Below are positions 40,877 to 49,029 of a DNA stretch of 64,000 nucleotides, piece by piece. Origin of the DNA: DASXHD01 sp036488725. GTDB taxonomy: Bacteria > Myxococcota_A > Polyangia > Polyangiales > Polyangiaceae. A program made the position numbers and the translations under genes. The notes below the pieces were generated by a model. The model did not search any database, was not told the origin of the DNA, and worked only from the letters and a program-made list of their open reading frames with translations. How positions within the stretch are numbered: the first letter of the stretch is position 1; each line of letters begins with the position of its first letter. The stretch lies in the NCBI GenBank assembly GCA_036488725.1, contig DASXHD010000139.1:62001-126000 (forward strand). Reading direction: 5' to 3'.

Positions 40877-41280
40877 TGAGATTCGTCGTCGGGGCCGACG
40901 AGGATCGACCGGTCGTCGCGTTCGTCGCCGCGCGTCTTCGTGAAAAGAACCACGACGTGCGCGTCCTCCCGGTGGCGGCGTGGGCGCGTGTCGCGCTCGA
41001 CGTCGCCGAGGCCGTCGCCCGCGGCGAGGCGGATCAAGGCGTCGTCTGCTGCTGGACGGGCACGGGCGTCACCATCGCGGCCAACAAAGTTCCCGGCGCG
41101 CGATGCGCGCTTTGTGGCGACGCGCAAACCGCTGCGGGCGCGCGCAAATGGAACGACGCGAACGTCCTCGCGCTCAGTCTTCGGACGCTCAGCGAGCCGG
41201 TCGCGAGCGAGATCGTCGACGCGTGGCTCGCCGAAAAGTACGCGGGCACCGAGGACGAGTCGCTCGGATTGATTCGATGA
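40876..41280 (+). CDS. rpiB: Ribose-5-phosphate isomerase B (RpiB/LacAB family)
   Basis: A 134-residue sugar-phosphate isomerase. The family core GVVCCWTGTGVTIAANKVPGAR holds the catalytic Cys and the GTG phosphate loop, followed by ALCGDAQTAAGARKWNDANVLALSLRTLS. The Trp in CCWTGTG replaces the usual Gly of CGTG forms. It interconverts ribose- and ribulose-5-phosphate, or acts on a related sugar phosphate. It overlaps the preceding gene by one base and a possible small frame by four bases. The position after an exported START-like protein is unusual for a pentose-phosphate enzyme. Confidence 0.92.
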   Translation: MRFVVGADEDRPVVAFVAARLREKNHDVRVLPVAAWARVALDVAEAVARGEADQGVVCCWTGTGVTIAANKVPGARCALCGDAQTAAGARKWNDANVLALSLRTLSEPVASEIVDAWLAEKYAGTEDESLGLIR

Positions 41281-41444
41281 AAAAAAGCTCTTCTGGACCG
41301 AAGGTCCGCGTTGCGCTCTTGGCGAACGCGCCGTTCGGTCGTCTCGATGAGTCTTTCGCCGAGCATCACCGAGCTGGGCATTTCGGTTTCGCGCTGCGCG
41401 CTCCGGAGGCGAACCGGTTTCATGAAGCGGATTGCGAAGACTGA
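41277..41444 (+). CDS. Possible 55-residue protein coupled to rpiB
   Basis: An ATG overlapping the rpiB stop as ATGA opens a 55-codon frame beginning MKKSSSGPKVRVALLANAPFG. It has no hydrophobic segment and no known motif. The overlap is typical of translational coupling, and the stretch has no other gene. Base use is less GC-biased at third positions than in its neighbours, so it may be chance. Confidence 0.33.
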   Translation: MKKSSSGPKVRVALLANAPFGRLDESFAEHHRAGHFGFALRAPEANRFHEADCED

Positions 41445-41547
41445 TCGAATCGATCAGACCCCTGATCGCTTCGATCGATCCGCTGCGCCGGAATCGCACG
41501 AAATAGGCCAGAAACCGCGAAGGCACGCACGTTGCGTAGAGGCCGCC

Positions 41548-42972
41548 ATGCCTCGCACCGTCTTCCTCTTCATCGCTTCTCTCGTCCTAGCTTGCTCGTC
41601 CGTCGCGCCGGACGACGGTGACGCCGGCCTCGCTCCGGACGCCGCGTCGACACAAGACGCGCCTTCGCAAAACGACGGTTCGACTCCGGCCGACGCCGCG
41701 GGCGACGCGCCGGTCACGTCGAATGGTCTCTCGATCGTCACGAGCTTCGAAGGCGACGTCGACGAGCCGGGCGCCGGATGCAACGGCGCGTGCGCCTATC
41801 GCAACCACCCGGACATGGGCATCGCCGTGAACGGCACCCAGGTCGTCGAAGTGTCCGGACAGAACCTCAGCGTCTTCGACTACTCGGGCAAGGTCCTCAA
41901 GCAGACCGCGTTCGGCACGTTCATGACGAGCATGGGTCTCAGCGTGTCGACGATCGCCGATCCGCGCATGACGTACGACCCGTTCATCTCGAAGTGGATC
42001 GTCGTCTGCTCGTGCTCGAACGACTACGTGATGGTGAGCGACACGTCCGACGCGACCGGCGGGTGGACCGGGTTGGCGCTCGGCGTGAGCTCGGGCGACC
42101 TCACGATGTGGCCCGGTTGGGACAAGAACGGCGTTTACGTGAGCGAGTTTCAAGCGGGCTCGGCGGCGCCGTATCCGTACGCGGTCGTCGCGCTCGACAA
42201 CTCGCTCCAGCAGAAAGGCGTGTTCAAGAATTTTCCGTACGAGTCGCGCCCCGCGATGGATCCGAACAAGAACAAGAAGGCGACCGACCCCGAGTATTTC
42301 GTCGCGCGCGGCGGACCGACGCAGAACGGAACGAACGTGACGTTCAACGTGCTCGTCGACGCGATCCAGTGGAACGGCGCGACGCCCAAGCAGCTCGCGC
42401 AAGCGACCGTCGCGAGCCCGTACCTCTACAACACGCCCGTCGACGTCGCGCAGCCGAGCGGGCCCGCGGTCAAAGCGCAAGAGAGCCACCGCGCGTTCGC
42501 GTCGGTCGTCGAGAACGGTCACCTCCACACGGTCATCGGCTCGGGCCCGCAGTCCGGCGTCGACAAGAATCAGCTCTTTTTCTGGTTCGACATCGACTTG
42601 AGCAACATGTCGCTCGCGCAGTCGGCGAAAGTCTCGAGCGCGACCGAGGGCTATCTCTTTCCGTCGCTCGCGGTCGATTCGATGGGCAACGTCGCGATGA
42701 TCGCGACGTCGGTCGGACCGAGCACGAACCCGAGCGTGGTCGCGTTCGCCCACCAGACGACGGACCCGAGCGGGTTCGTGAGCGCGCCGCTCGTCGTCGC
42801 GAAGGGCACGAGCCCGTTCACGTGCATCTCGACGAATCCCGTCGGCTGGGGCACGTACACCAACGCGTTTCAAGACCCGTCCGACCCGACGAAAGTGTGG
42901 GCGGTCGAGGAATATTCGGCGAGCTCGACCGACTGTCAGTGGCACACGCGCGTCGTCGAGCTGACGCCGTGA
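41548..42972 (+). CDS. Lipoprotein of unknown function
   Basis: A 474-residue lipoprotein with lipobox LVLAC followed by an Asp/Ala/Ser/Gln-rich tether to about residue 55. The mature domain is beta-rich with sialidase- or propeller-like blades: DPRMTYDPFISKWIVVCSC, DLTMWPGWDKNGVYVSEF and YLFPSLAVDSMGNVAMIATSVG, with ESHRAFASVVENGHLHTVIGSG between the last two. Paired Cys occur in CNGACAY, VCSCSND and near the C-terminus. The family is often annotated only as hypothetical in myxobacteria. The start is fixed by the lipoprotein signal. A decayed TIGR03118 gene follows on the same strand. Confidence 0.82.
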   Translation: MPRTVFLFIASLVLACSSVAPDDGDAGLAPDAASTQDAPSQNDGSTPADAAGDAPVTSNGLSIVTSFEGDVDEPGAGCNGACAYRNHPDMGIAVNGTQVVEVSGQNLSVFDYSGKVLKQTAFGTFMTSMGLSVSTIADPRMTYDPFISKWIVVCSCSNDYVMVSDTSDATGGWTGLALGVSSGDLTMWPGWDKNGVYVSEFQAGSAAPYPYAVVALDNSLQQKGVFKNFPYESRPAMDPNKNKKATDPEYFVARGGPTQNGTNVTFNVLVDAIQWNGATPKQLAQATVASPYLYNTPVDVAQPSGPAVKAQESHRAFASVVENGHLHTVIGSGPQSGVDKNQLFFWFDIDLSNMSLAQSAKVSSATEGYLFPSLAVDSMGNVAMIATSVGPSTNPSVVAFAHQTTDPSGFVSAPLVVAKGTSPFTCISTNPVGWGTYTNAFQDPSDPTKVWAVEEYSASSTDCQWHTRVVELTP

Positions 42973-43049
42973 ACATTCTGCGTTGCCGATTTTGAAACGT
43001 GGCACGCGGAAAAGCGCGGCTGTCTTTCGCGTTCTGCGCGAAACGTTGA

Positions 43050-43517
43050 CGACGCGACCCGAGCATCCCAGCGGGATTCGCGCCGTTCGACGTCGCCGCG
43101 CTCGGCGGCAAGGTGTACGTCGCGTACGCGATGCAAGACGCGCAAAAACACGACGACGTCGCCGGGAGCGGCAACGGCGCGGTCAGCGTGTTCGATCAGA
43201 CGGGCACGCTCGTGAAGAGTCTCGTGGCGACCGGCGGCGTCCTCGACTCGCCGTGGGCGCTCGTCAGCGTCCCGAGCGCCGGATTCGCGGGCTTCTCGTC
43301 GGGCACTTTGCTCGTCGGCAACTTCGGCGACGGCGCGGTCCACGCGTTCGACGCGACGAGCGGCGCTTCGCTCGGCGCGCTAGCGACCGCCACGGGCGCG
43401 CTCGCGATCGACGGCTTGTGGGCTCTCCAATTTTCGTCGGCCGGCGATCGCCTCTATTTCACGGCAGGTCCCAACGACGAAGCGAACGGGCTCTTCGGAT
43501 ACCTGAGCGCGCCTTGA
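43050..43517 (+). pseudogene. 5'-truncated remnant of a TIGR03118-family gene
   Basis: In one frame this stretch encodes the C-terminal part of a TIGR03118 (NHL/propeller-like) secreted protein: DPSIPAGFAPFDVAALGG, AYAMQDAQKHDDVAGSGNG, LVGNFGDGAVHAFDA and LYFTAGPNDEANGLFGYL, ending with a stop. Just upstream of the conserved DPSIPAGF the frame hits a TGA at 43047, and no family sequence is visible further back. Full-length relatives are roughly 350-400 residues, so more than half is missing. A GTG at 43113 could start a short product but would cut the conserved block. This is best read as a deletion remnant. Confidence 0.75.
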
Positions 43518-43520
43518 CGC

Positions 43521-44825
43521 TCAGAGGTCGAGCCCGACGTAGAGCGTGTTGGCGCCGCCGTCTCCATTGCCGTCGACGAACGCGACGTCGGTGCGACCGG
43601 CCCAGCCCGAAAACGGCGCGCCGGTCACGCCGACCCACGTGCCCGTCGGGATCGACACCGGAACGAGCGGCGTCGGCGTGGGAAACGCCGCGCCGCCGGT
43701 CGCGCGCGAAATCGAATAGCCCTTCTGCACGTCGACGGTGATCGCCGACCACTCGCCCGAGCGGCCCGCGCTGCCGTACGGCGACGCCATGTCGTTCACG
43801 GCGGGTGACCACGTGCCGGCGTGCAAGATCATCCCGACGGGCGGGTTGCCGTAATCGAGACGGTAGTCCGCGCCGTCGCTCGCCAAGAGGACGACGGTTG
43901 GAGCTCCAACTTGTTTCGGCGGCGGCAGATCGTGCCAGCTGCCGTCGTAGAGCTGGACGTCCAGATAGTCCGCCCCGCCGTCGAGTCCGGGACCGAGGCA
44001 GGCGATGACAGCGTCGGCGTTTCCGACGGCGGCTTGGCACGCGCCGTAACCGTACGAAGAGAGCATCGCTGGCGCGCTCCATGCACCCTGGCGCCAGACG
44101 CGCGCGCGCTCTTGTTTCGTGGACGAATCGGTGGCCCACGCCAAGACTCCGCCGGGCCCGCTCGCGATCTGGTCCTCGAAGGTTCCAACCGTCTCCGCCG
44201 AGGCCGGCGCCGTCCAGGTGAGGCCGTCGGTGCTCGTCGAAAACGTGTAACCGGGCTGGCCGTTGAACATGACGTCGACGAAGGTCGTGCCGTCGGTGCC
44301 GAGGAGCCCGTTCACGAACGTTCCGGATGCGGACGTCATGCCGCTGCCGGTCCAAACGCGCGGCGGGGTCGCAGACCCGAGCCACTCGAGGAGCACGAAC
44401 GTCGACTGATTCGCGACGAGCGACGGCGGATGCGGCGTGAGCGCGACGTTGCCCAGCGTTTGGATTTGCACGGGCGCGCCCCACGTGCAGCCTTGGTGCT
44501 CGGCGGCGTACATCGCGCCGTTCGTGCCGCCGTCGTTGCTGTCGACCTGTGTCCAGACCGCGAGCGCGTCGCCGTTGCCCGCGTGTGCGATCGTTCCGCT
44601 GATGACCGCGCCCGACGTCGCGCTGAGCTGCGTGAGGACGCCGGTTCCGCAACCCGCATCGACCGGGCCCGCGCCGTCGTCGGGAACGTTCGCGTCGCCG
44701 CCGCTCGTGCCGTCGGCTCCCGATTCGGCCGGCGCACCGTCATCGCCTGGGCCCGCGTCGTTCGACGCGCCTTGGGTACCGCAGGCGGCCAGCGCCGCCA
44801 TCGCTGCGAGGATCAGACTTCGCAT
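43521..44825 (-). CDS. Lipoprotein of unknown function
   Basis: A 434-residue lipoprotein with lipobox ALAAC and an unusually long Asp/Gly/Ala-rich tether (to about residue 55). The mature part is beta-propeller-like in the style of sialidase/BNR proteins, with strands such as GDALAVWTQVDSNDGG, TFVLLEWLGSA, YTFSTSTDGLTWTAPA (an SxDGxTW Asp-box-like motif) and GEWSAITVDVQKGY. It ends FVDGNGDGGANTLYVGLDL. No catalytic set is evident. Its ATG overlaps the stop of the upstream helical-protein gene by one base. It converges with the TIGR03118 remnant. Confidence 0.8.
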   Translation of the reverse strand: MRSLILAAMAALAACGTQGASNDAGPGDDGAPAESGADGTSGGDANVPDDGAGPVDAGCGTGVLTQLSATSGAVISGTIAHAGNGDALAVWTQVDSNDGGTNGAMYAAEHQGCTWGAPVQIQTLGNVALTPHPPSLVANQSTFVLLEWLGSATPPRVWTGSGMTSASGTFVNGLLGTDGTTFVDVMFNGQPGYTFSTSTDGLTWTAPASAETVGTFEDQIASGPGGVLAWATDSSTKQERARVWRQGAWSAPAMLSSYGYGACQAAVGNADAVIACLGPGLDGGADYLDVQLYDGSWHDLPPPKQVGAPTVVLLASDGADYRLDYGNPPVGMILHAGTWSPAVNDMASPYGSAGRSGEWSAITVDVQKGYSISRATGGAAFPTPTPLVPVSIPTGTWVGVTGAPFSGWAGRTDVAFVDGNGDGGANTLYVGLDL

Positions 44826-45838
44826 CACACCGCGCCGCTCGACGAGAGACGAGCCCGCCAGTCGCCGGGCAAATCCAAAAATCCCTCGTTGTAGAGGAAG
44901 TCGTACATCGCTTCGCAAATCAGCTCGCAAACGTCGCTGAAGATGTGCGGGTCGGCGACGAAGCGGAGCGTCTCGACGCGGAACTTTCCTTCGCTCGCGT
45001 GCACTTTCTTGAGCATGCCGTCGGCGGCGAACGGAACGAGGCGCTGGAGAAAGCGCCGCTCGAACGCTTTTCGAAACCGCCCGAACGACTCGGCGGGCAC
45101 TTTGTATCCGCCGCGCATCGCTTCGTCGGCGAGCTTGGCTTCTTTGACGACCTCCCACGCGAGCTCACCGACCGCGGTCGGAAGCTCCTGCGTGAAGAAC
45201 AGCGTGAGCACTTCGTTCAAGATGCGAACGAGCGCGTTGAGCTCGGGCGTCGTGCGGCTCAAAAATTGGTTTCGCAGCTCTTTGACCCAATTTTGTAGCG
45301 CGTCGCGCGCGTCTTCTTTCACGTCGGGCTCGGCGTATTCGAACGCGTCGAGCTCGGCGAGGAGGCGCGCTTCGTTGTGCGAGAGCACGTGGTAGAGCGC
45401 TTGCTCGCCGTAGCGCATCGTCTTGAGCTCGGTCTCCGAGCCACGGATTTTGTCGTGGAGCTCGCTCTCGAAGAAGAGTCGCGCGAAGCGCTTCGAGACC
45501 TCGCCGAGCTTGCGCTGCACGACGCTCGCCACGTGATCTTGCACGAAGAGCTTTCCGAGCATGCGCTTCATCGTCGCGATGAGATCGATCTCGACCTGCG
45601 AGCGGTCGCTGTCGACGACCGCCGCCTCGCGCGCGGGCACGGCGCGCTGGAGCATTTTGAGCTCGGCGATCACCTGCGCCGTCACCGCGTCGAGCTCGGG
45701 GCTCGTCTCGAGCTCGCCCTTGTAGTGGACGATGCGCGCTTGGAGTTGCTCGTCGCGAAGCTGGAGCGCGATCTCGGCGAGCGAGAGCTTGGCGCTCGTC
45801 GACATCTTGCCTTCGGCGGACGGGACGGGCTTTTCCAT
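44825..45838 (-). CDS. Helical cytosolic protein of unknown function
   Basis: A 337-residue protein without signal or membrane segment, rich in Glu, Leu, Arg and Ala, and predicted to be almost all helix. Typical stretches are AEIALQLRDEQLQARIVHYKG, IDLIATMKRMLGKLFVQDHV and RFRKAFERRFLQRLVPFAADG. I know no family. The start used here has a TACCAT hexamer 6 bases upstream and no Shine-Dalgarno; an internal ATG 11 codons later is an alternative. It precedes and overlaps by one base the gene for a propeller-like lipoprotein, an odd pairing of cytosolic and surface proteins. Confidence 0.75.
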   Translation of the reverse strand: MEKPVPSAEGKMSTSAKLSLAEIALQLRDEQLQARIVHYKGELETSPELDAVTAQVIAELKMLQRAVPAREAAVVDSDRSQVEIDLIATMKRMLGKLFVQDHVASVVQRKLGEVSKRFARLFFESELHDKIRGSETELKTMRYGEQALYHVLSHNEARLLAELDAFEYAEPDVKEDARDALQNWVKELRNQFLSRTTPELNALVRILNEVLTLFFTQELPTAVGELAWEVVKEAKLADEAMRGGYKVPAESFGRFRKAFERRFLQRLVPFAADGMLKKVHASEGKFRVETLRFVADPHIFSDVCELICEAMYDFLYNEGFLDLPGDWRARLSSSGAV

Positions 45839-45844
45839 TCGCCG

Positions 45845-45850
45845 ATGGTA
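45845..45850 (-). promoter_or_regulatory. Putative -10 element TACCAT
   Basis: On the minus strand TACCAT ends 6 bases before the ATG of the helical protein gene. It fits the TAnnnT leaderless pattern. Confidence 0.3.
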
Positions 45851-45906
45851 ACCGAAAACTTGCCGGTGTCGGTGGCTGTGCGCCATCGTTCGGTTCTTGG
45901 AAGAAG

Positions 45907-45922
45907 CGGACGACTTCGTCCG
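45907..45922. promoter_or_regulatory. Inverted repeat upstream of the Pal-like lipoprotein
   Basis: CGGACGA and TCGTCCG are perfect 7-bp arms around CT. It lies in the 117-bp region between divergent genes, 34 bases before the Pal-like ATG. An operator or a leader hairpin is possible. Confidence 0.35.
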
Positions 45923-45955
45923 TTGTCCGACGCAAAGGCCGGGAAGGACGTTTTC

Positions 45956-46525
45956 ATGAGCTACAAATTCGCCATCGTTGCTCTTTCGATTGCCGCCGCA
46001 GCCTGCAGCAAGGACACAGTGAAGCCGCCGGTCGCTGCGACGCCGCCGCCGCCCGCCGTGCGCGTCGCGCAAAAAGTCGAGCAGCCGAAGGTCGACGAGC
46101 CGCACACCGCCCAGGCCGTCACGAACCTCCTCGGGCTCGACTCGGAGATCCTGCGCCTTTGCAACTTGCGCGTCGAACCGCAGCAACCGATGGTGAAGGA
46201 AGGCGCGCCTCACTTCGATTTCGACGAGAGCGCGCTCTCGAGCGAGGACACCGCGGTGCTCCAGCAAGTCGCGCGCTGTCTCACGAACGGACCGCTCGCG
46301 GGGCGGCACCTCCAGCTCATCGGTCGCGCCGATTCGCGCGGGCCGACGGAGTACAACTTCGTGCTCGGCGCGAACCGCGCGTCGACGGTCGGGAAATATC
46401 TCGAGCAGCAAGGCGTCGAGTCCTTGCGGATGAATCAAACGTCGCGCGGCGAGCTCGACGCGAAGGGCACGGACGACGCGACGATGCGCGATGACCGCCG
46501 CGTCGACATCATGCTGGGCTCTTGA
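45956..46525 (+). CDS. OmpA-domain lipoprotein (Pal-like)
   Basis: A 189-residue lipoprotein with lipobox AAAAC. A short Pro-rich tether leads to an OmpA C-terminal domain (residues 80-185): HFDFDESALSSEDTAVLQQVARC, LIGRADSRGPTEYNF and ANRASTVGKYLEQQGV, with the Asp and Arg expected to bind peptidoglycan. It has the size and plan of Pal but lies outside any tol gene cluster. It resembles the C-terminal half of the barrel-type OmpA at 24378-25493, sharing the CN-x-x-[LV] lead and the TSRG...GTDxAT...DRRVD tail. Its 3' end overlaps the convergent uroporphyrinogen gene by 17 bases. Confidence 0.9.
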   Translation: MSYKFAIVALSIAAAACSKDTVKPPVAATPPPPAVRVAQKVEQPKVDEPHTAQAVTNLLGLDSEILRLCNLRVEPQQPMVKEGAPHFDFDESALSSEDTAVLQQVARCLTNGPLAGRHLQLIGRADSRGPTEYNFVLGANRASTVGKYLEQQGVESLRMNQTSRGELDAKGTDDATMRDDRRVDIMLGS

Positions 46526-48041
46526 CCGCTCGCGTGAACTCGGACTCGAGCGCCGTCATGAGGCCTTCGATCGTGTAAGTCGCCGCCGTTGCGTGGACCG
46601 TGATTTGGTGCGCGGCCGCCGCTTCGGTCGTGATCGGTCCGATGCTGCCGACGAGCACGCCGCTCTTGGCGACGAGCGCCGCGGCGTCGGCGCCGACCGC
46701 GTCGCAAAACGCGTGCACCGTGCTCGCCGAGGTGAACGTGAGGGCGTCGAGCGATCGCGACTCGAGCATACCGCGCAATCGCTCGGTGACCGGTCGCGGA
46801 GCCGGGTGCGTCTCGTACGCCGCGACGACGTCGACCTCGCACCCGGCTTCACGAAGCGCTTCCGGAAGTGCTTCGCGTGCTTCCTTGGCGCGCGCGACGA
46901 GCACGCGCTTGCCGCGCGCCTCCGCGCCCATCGCGTCGAGCAGCGCCTTCGCGAGGCCCTCGCCGCGAAATTCTTTGGCGACGACGTCGGGCTCGAGACC
47001 GCGGCTTTGAAGCGCCGCCGCGGTGCCCGGACCGATGACGCCGATGCGGCTCCGGCCGAACGCGCGCGCGTCGAGCTTTTGCGCGGCGAGCATGCCGAAG
47101 AACGCGTTCACGCCGTTCTCGCTGGTGAAGACGACCCACGCGTACGCGTCGAGCTCGCGCGCCGCACGCGTCACCGGCGCGGGATCCGCGGGCGGATGGA
47201 TTTCGATCGTGGGCACGAAGACCGGCTCGGCGCCGCGCTCGCGGAGCATCGCGCCCATCTTGCGCGCTTGGCTTTCGGTGCGCGTGACGAGCACGCGTTT
47301 GCCGAAGAGCGGCCGCGTGTCGAACCAACGCAAGCTCTCGCGTCCGGCGATCGACTCGCCGACGACGAGCAGGACCATTCCTTTTTGATCGGCCGCGGCG
47401 AACTCGGCGATGTGCTTGCGAATGCCGACGAGCGTGTCGAGCGCGACGCGCTGCGACGGGAGCGAGACGTTTCGCACGAGCGCAGCCGGCGTCTCCGGCT
47501 TGCGGCCGTAATAGGTGAGCGTGTGGGTGATCTCGAGCACCTGCTCGATGTCGGTGAGGAGCGCGAGGGTGTCGGTCGCGAGCGAGAGCTTGCGCCAATC
47601 GTGGAGCTCCTCGGCGTCGTTGACGACGGCGAGCGCGACGCTCGGCGTGACGTCTTCGTATCGCGAGAGCGCGAGGCCCGAATACGCGGCCGCCGCGGTC
47701 GGTGCGATGACGCCCGCGGCGACCTCGACGTCGACGTGCGCCTGTCGCACGCCCGCGAGCTCGATCGCGCCGCCGCGAAACGCGAACGGGTCGCCGTAAA
47801 ATAATCGCGCGACGTTCGCTCCGGCGCGCGCACGCGCGACCAAATCGGGGACGTTTCCTTCGGGCGTCGCGTCGCGCGCGATCCGAACGCGCTCGGCGCC
47901 GTCGCGCGCGAGCTCGAGCGCGTCCTCGTCCACGTCCGCGTCGTAAATCACGACGTCCGCCTGCCCGAGCAGCTCCGCGCCGCGAAGGGTCAGGAGCCGT
48001 GGATCGCCGGGCCCCGCACCGATGAACGAAACTTTTCCCAT
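46509..48041 (-). CDS. Uroporphyrinogen-III C-methyltransferase / synthase fusion
   Basis: A 510-residue bifunctional tetrapyrrole enzyme. Residues 1-235 are the SUMT (CobA) part with the N-terminal SAM motif GAGPGDPRLLTLRG and ADVVIYD. Residues 243-500 are uroporphyrinogen-III synthase (HemD): LFGKRVLVTRTESQARKM, PTIEIHPP, WVVFTSENGV and IGPGTAAAL. HemD closes the hydroxymethylbilane ring; SUMT methylates it toward sirohaem or cobalamin. The SUMT part is diverged: the usual V-R-L-K-G-GDPF reads VARLFYGDPF, and GxGGEE reads FRGGAIEL, so activity may be altered. TAGACT lies 9 bases before the ATG. No other haem gene is adjacent. Confidence 0.92.
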   Translation of the reverse strand: MGKVSFIGAGPGDPRLLTLRGAELLGQADVVIYDADVDEDALELARDGAERVRIARDATPEGNVPDLVARARAGANVARLFYGDPFAFRGGAIELAGVRQAHVDVEVAAGVIAPTAAAAYSGLALSRYEDVTPSVALAVVNDAEELHDWRKLSLATDTLALLTDIEQVLEITHTLTYYGRKPETPAALVRNVSLPSQRVALDTLVGIRKHIAEFAAADQKGMVLLVVGESIAGRESLRWFDTRPLFGKRVLVTRTESQARKMGAMLRERGAEPVFVPTIEIHPPADPAPVTRAARELDAYAWVVFTSENGVNAFFGMLAAQKLDARAFGRSRIGVIGPGTAAALQSRGLEPDVVAKEFRGEGLAKALLDAMGAEARGKRVLVARAKEAREALPEALREAGCEVDVVAAYETHPAPRPVTERLRGMLESRSLDALTFTSASTVHAFCDAVGADAAALVAKSGVLVGSIGPITTEAAAAHQITVHATAATYTIEGLMTALESEFTRAVKSPA

Positions 48042-48050
48042 CCGCCGGCC

Positions 48051-48056
48051 AGTCTA
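48051..48056 (-). promoter_or_regulatory. Putative -10 element TAGACT
   Basis: On the minus strand TAGACT ends 9 bases before the CobA-HemD ATG. The same hexamer precedes the phosphoesterase gene at 61836 at 8 bases. Confidence 0.35.
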
Positions 48057-48899
48057 CCGCGCATCGCGTTTGGCGCGCGCGACGACTTCGTCGATCGCTT
48101 CGTCCTCGAGAGGCTCTTCGAGGATTTCGCTCGGGCGTGTTCGTCGCGATTCGAGGAGCTGCGCGATCCAATCGGACGTTCCTTCGTGACAAACCACCTC
48201 GAGCCGCGCCGCGAGATCGCGCCGCTCGGTTTCGATCCAATCCAAGAGCCCGCCCGCTTCGAGCGCGAGACGCTCGGCCGAGACGATGCGGAGCGGCGGA
48301 TTTTTTCGAATCGCCTCGATCGCTTCGGCGGCGGTGCGCGCGCGCTCGACCGGAATCGTCTTCGGCGCCGTGCGTGCGATGCGCGCGAAGAGGGCGTCGT
48401 CGTCCGTGACGACGAGAAGCGGTGCCGTCGGCGTGCGAAAGGGATCGGCGACGACCTCGAGCACGACGACGGTGCGATCGCTGAGCGTCCACACGCGTCG
48501 CGGAGAAAAAGGCGTCATCACCGGGACGGAAAGCGGCGCGCGCTCCGGGTCCAGGCGCACGTGAATCGCTGGGTCCTCCCGGGCGTATTCGAGCTCGCGT
48601 CGCTCGGCGCGCGCTTCCGCGACGACTCGCTGCGCGCGCGTCAACCCGAGCGGCGCGCCGAGCGGCAACCACAGCTCGCGCAGTCGCTCGGTCGCGGCGA
48701 TGCCAATGTAGGCACGGTCGCGGTGCGGCAGCGCACGCACGATGAGCGCCGTGACCCGCCCGAGCGCGTAGGCGTCGTCCGAACGGAGCGCCACGAAAAG
48801 CCGCGGCCAACCCGGCCGCGCGCTGGGCATTTCGTAAACCGCTTCGACCTCGGGCGCAGCCTCGAGGGCGAGCAGCAAATCGGCGTCGTCGGGCGTCAT
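48054..48899 (-). CDS. Pseudo-receiver-like protein of unknown function
   Basis: A 281-residue cytosolic protein (ATG start; a GTG nine codons earlier is an alternative). The N-terminal half has strands and helices with many Arg. Residues 165-255 look like a response-regulator receiver: LLVVTDDDALFARIA with the acidic pocket, then a helix TAAEAIEAIRKNPP. The strand that should end in the phosphorylated Asp reads LRIVSAERL, so the phosphosite is missing. It may be a degenerate receiver acting by protein contact. It ends where the CobA-HemD promoter lies and diverges from the kinase-PilZ gene. Confidence 0.68.
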   Translation of the reverse strand: MTPDDADLLLALEAAPEVEAVYEMPSARPGWPRLFVALRSDDAYALGRVTALIVRALPHRDRAYIGIAATERLRELWLPLGAPLGLTRAQRVVAEARAERRELEYAREDPAIHVRLDPERAPLSVPVMTPFSPRRVWTLSDRTVVVLEVVADPFRTPTAPLLVVTDDDALFARIARTAPKTIPVERARTAAEAIEAIRKNPPLRIVSAERLALEAGGLLDWIETERRDLAARLEVVCHEGTSDWIAQLLESRRTRPSEILEEPLEDEAIDEVVARAKRDAR

Positions 48900-49029
48900 G
48901 AGCGCTCGGTCACCACCATGTCGCACCTGTTTGCATTCTGCACCTTAAAGCGCGGCCTCCTCGGGCCGCTTTCCTGAATGACGACTCGTAGCGCTTCCCG
49001 CTTCGGAGCGTCCTCAGGAGGGTGAATCG

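Noticed and set aside
43897..43910. A perfect palindrome GTTGGAGCTCCAAC inside the lipoprotein gene.
   Set aside because: It lies in conserved-looking coding sequence (VGAP) far from any start; a similar GTTGGACTTCCAAC at 59846 is also coding. Two coding hits do not support an operator.
48947..48975. A hairpin AAAGC...GCTTT between the pseudo-receiver and kinase-PilZ genes.
   Set aside because: Both flanking genes start here and read outward, so a terminator makes no sense; pairing is interrupted and no T-run follows.
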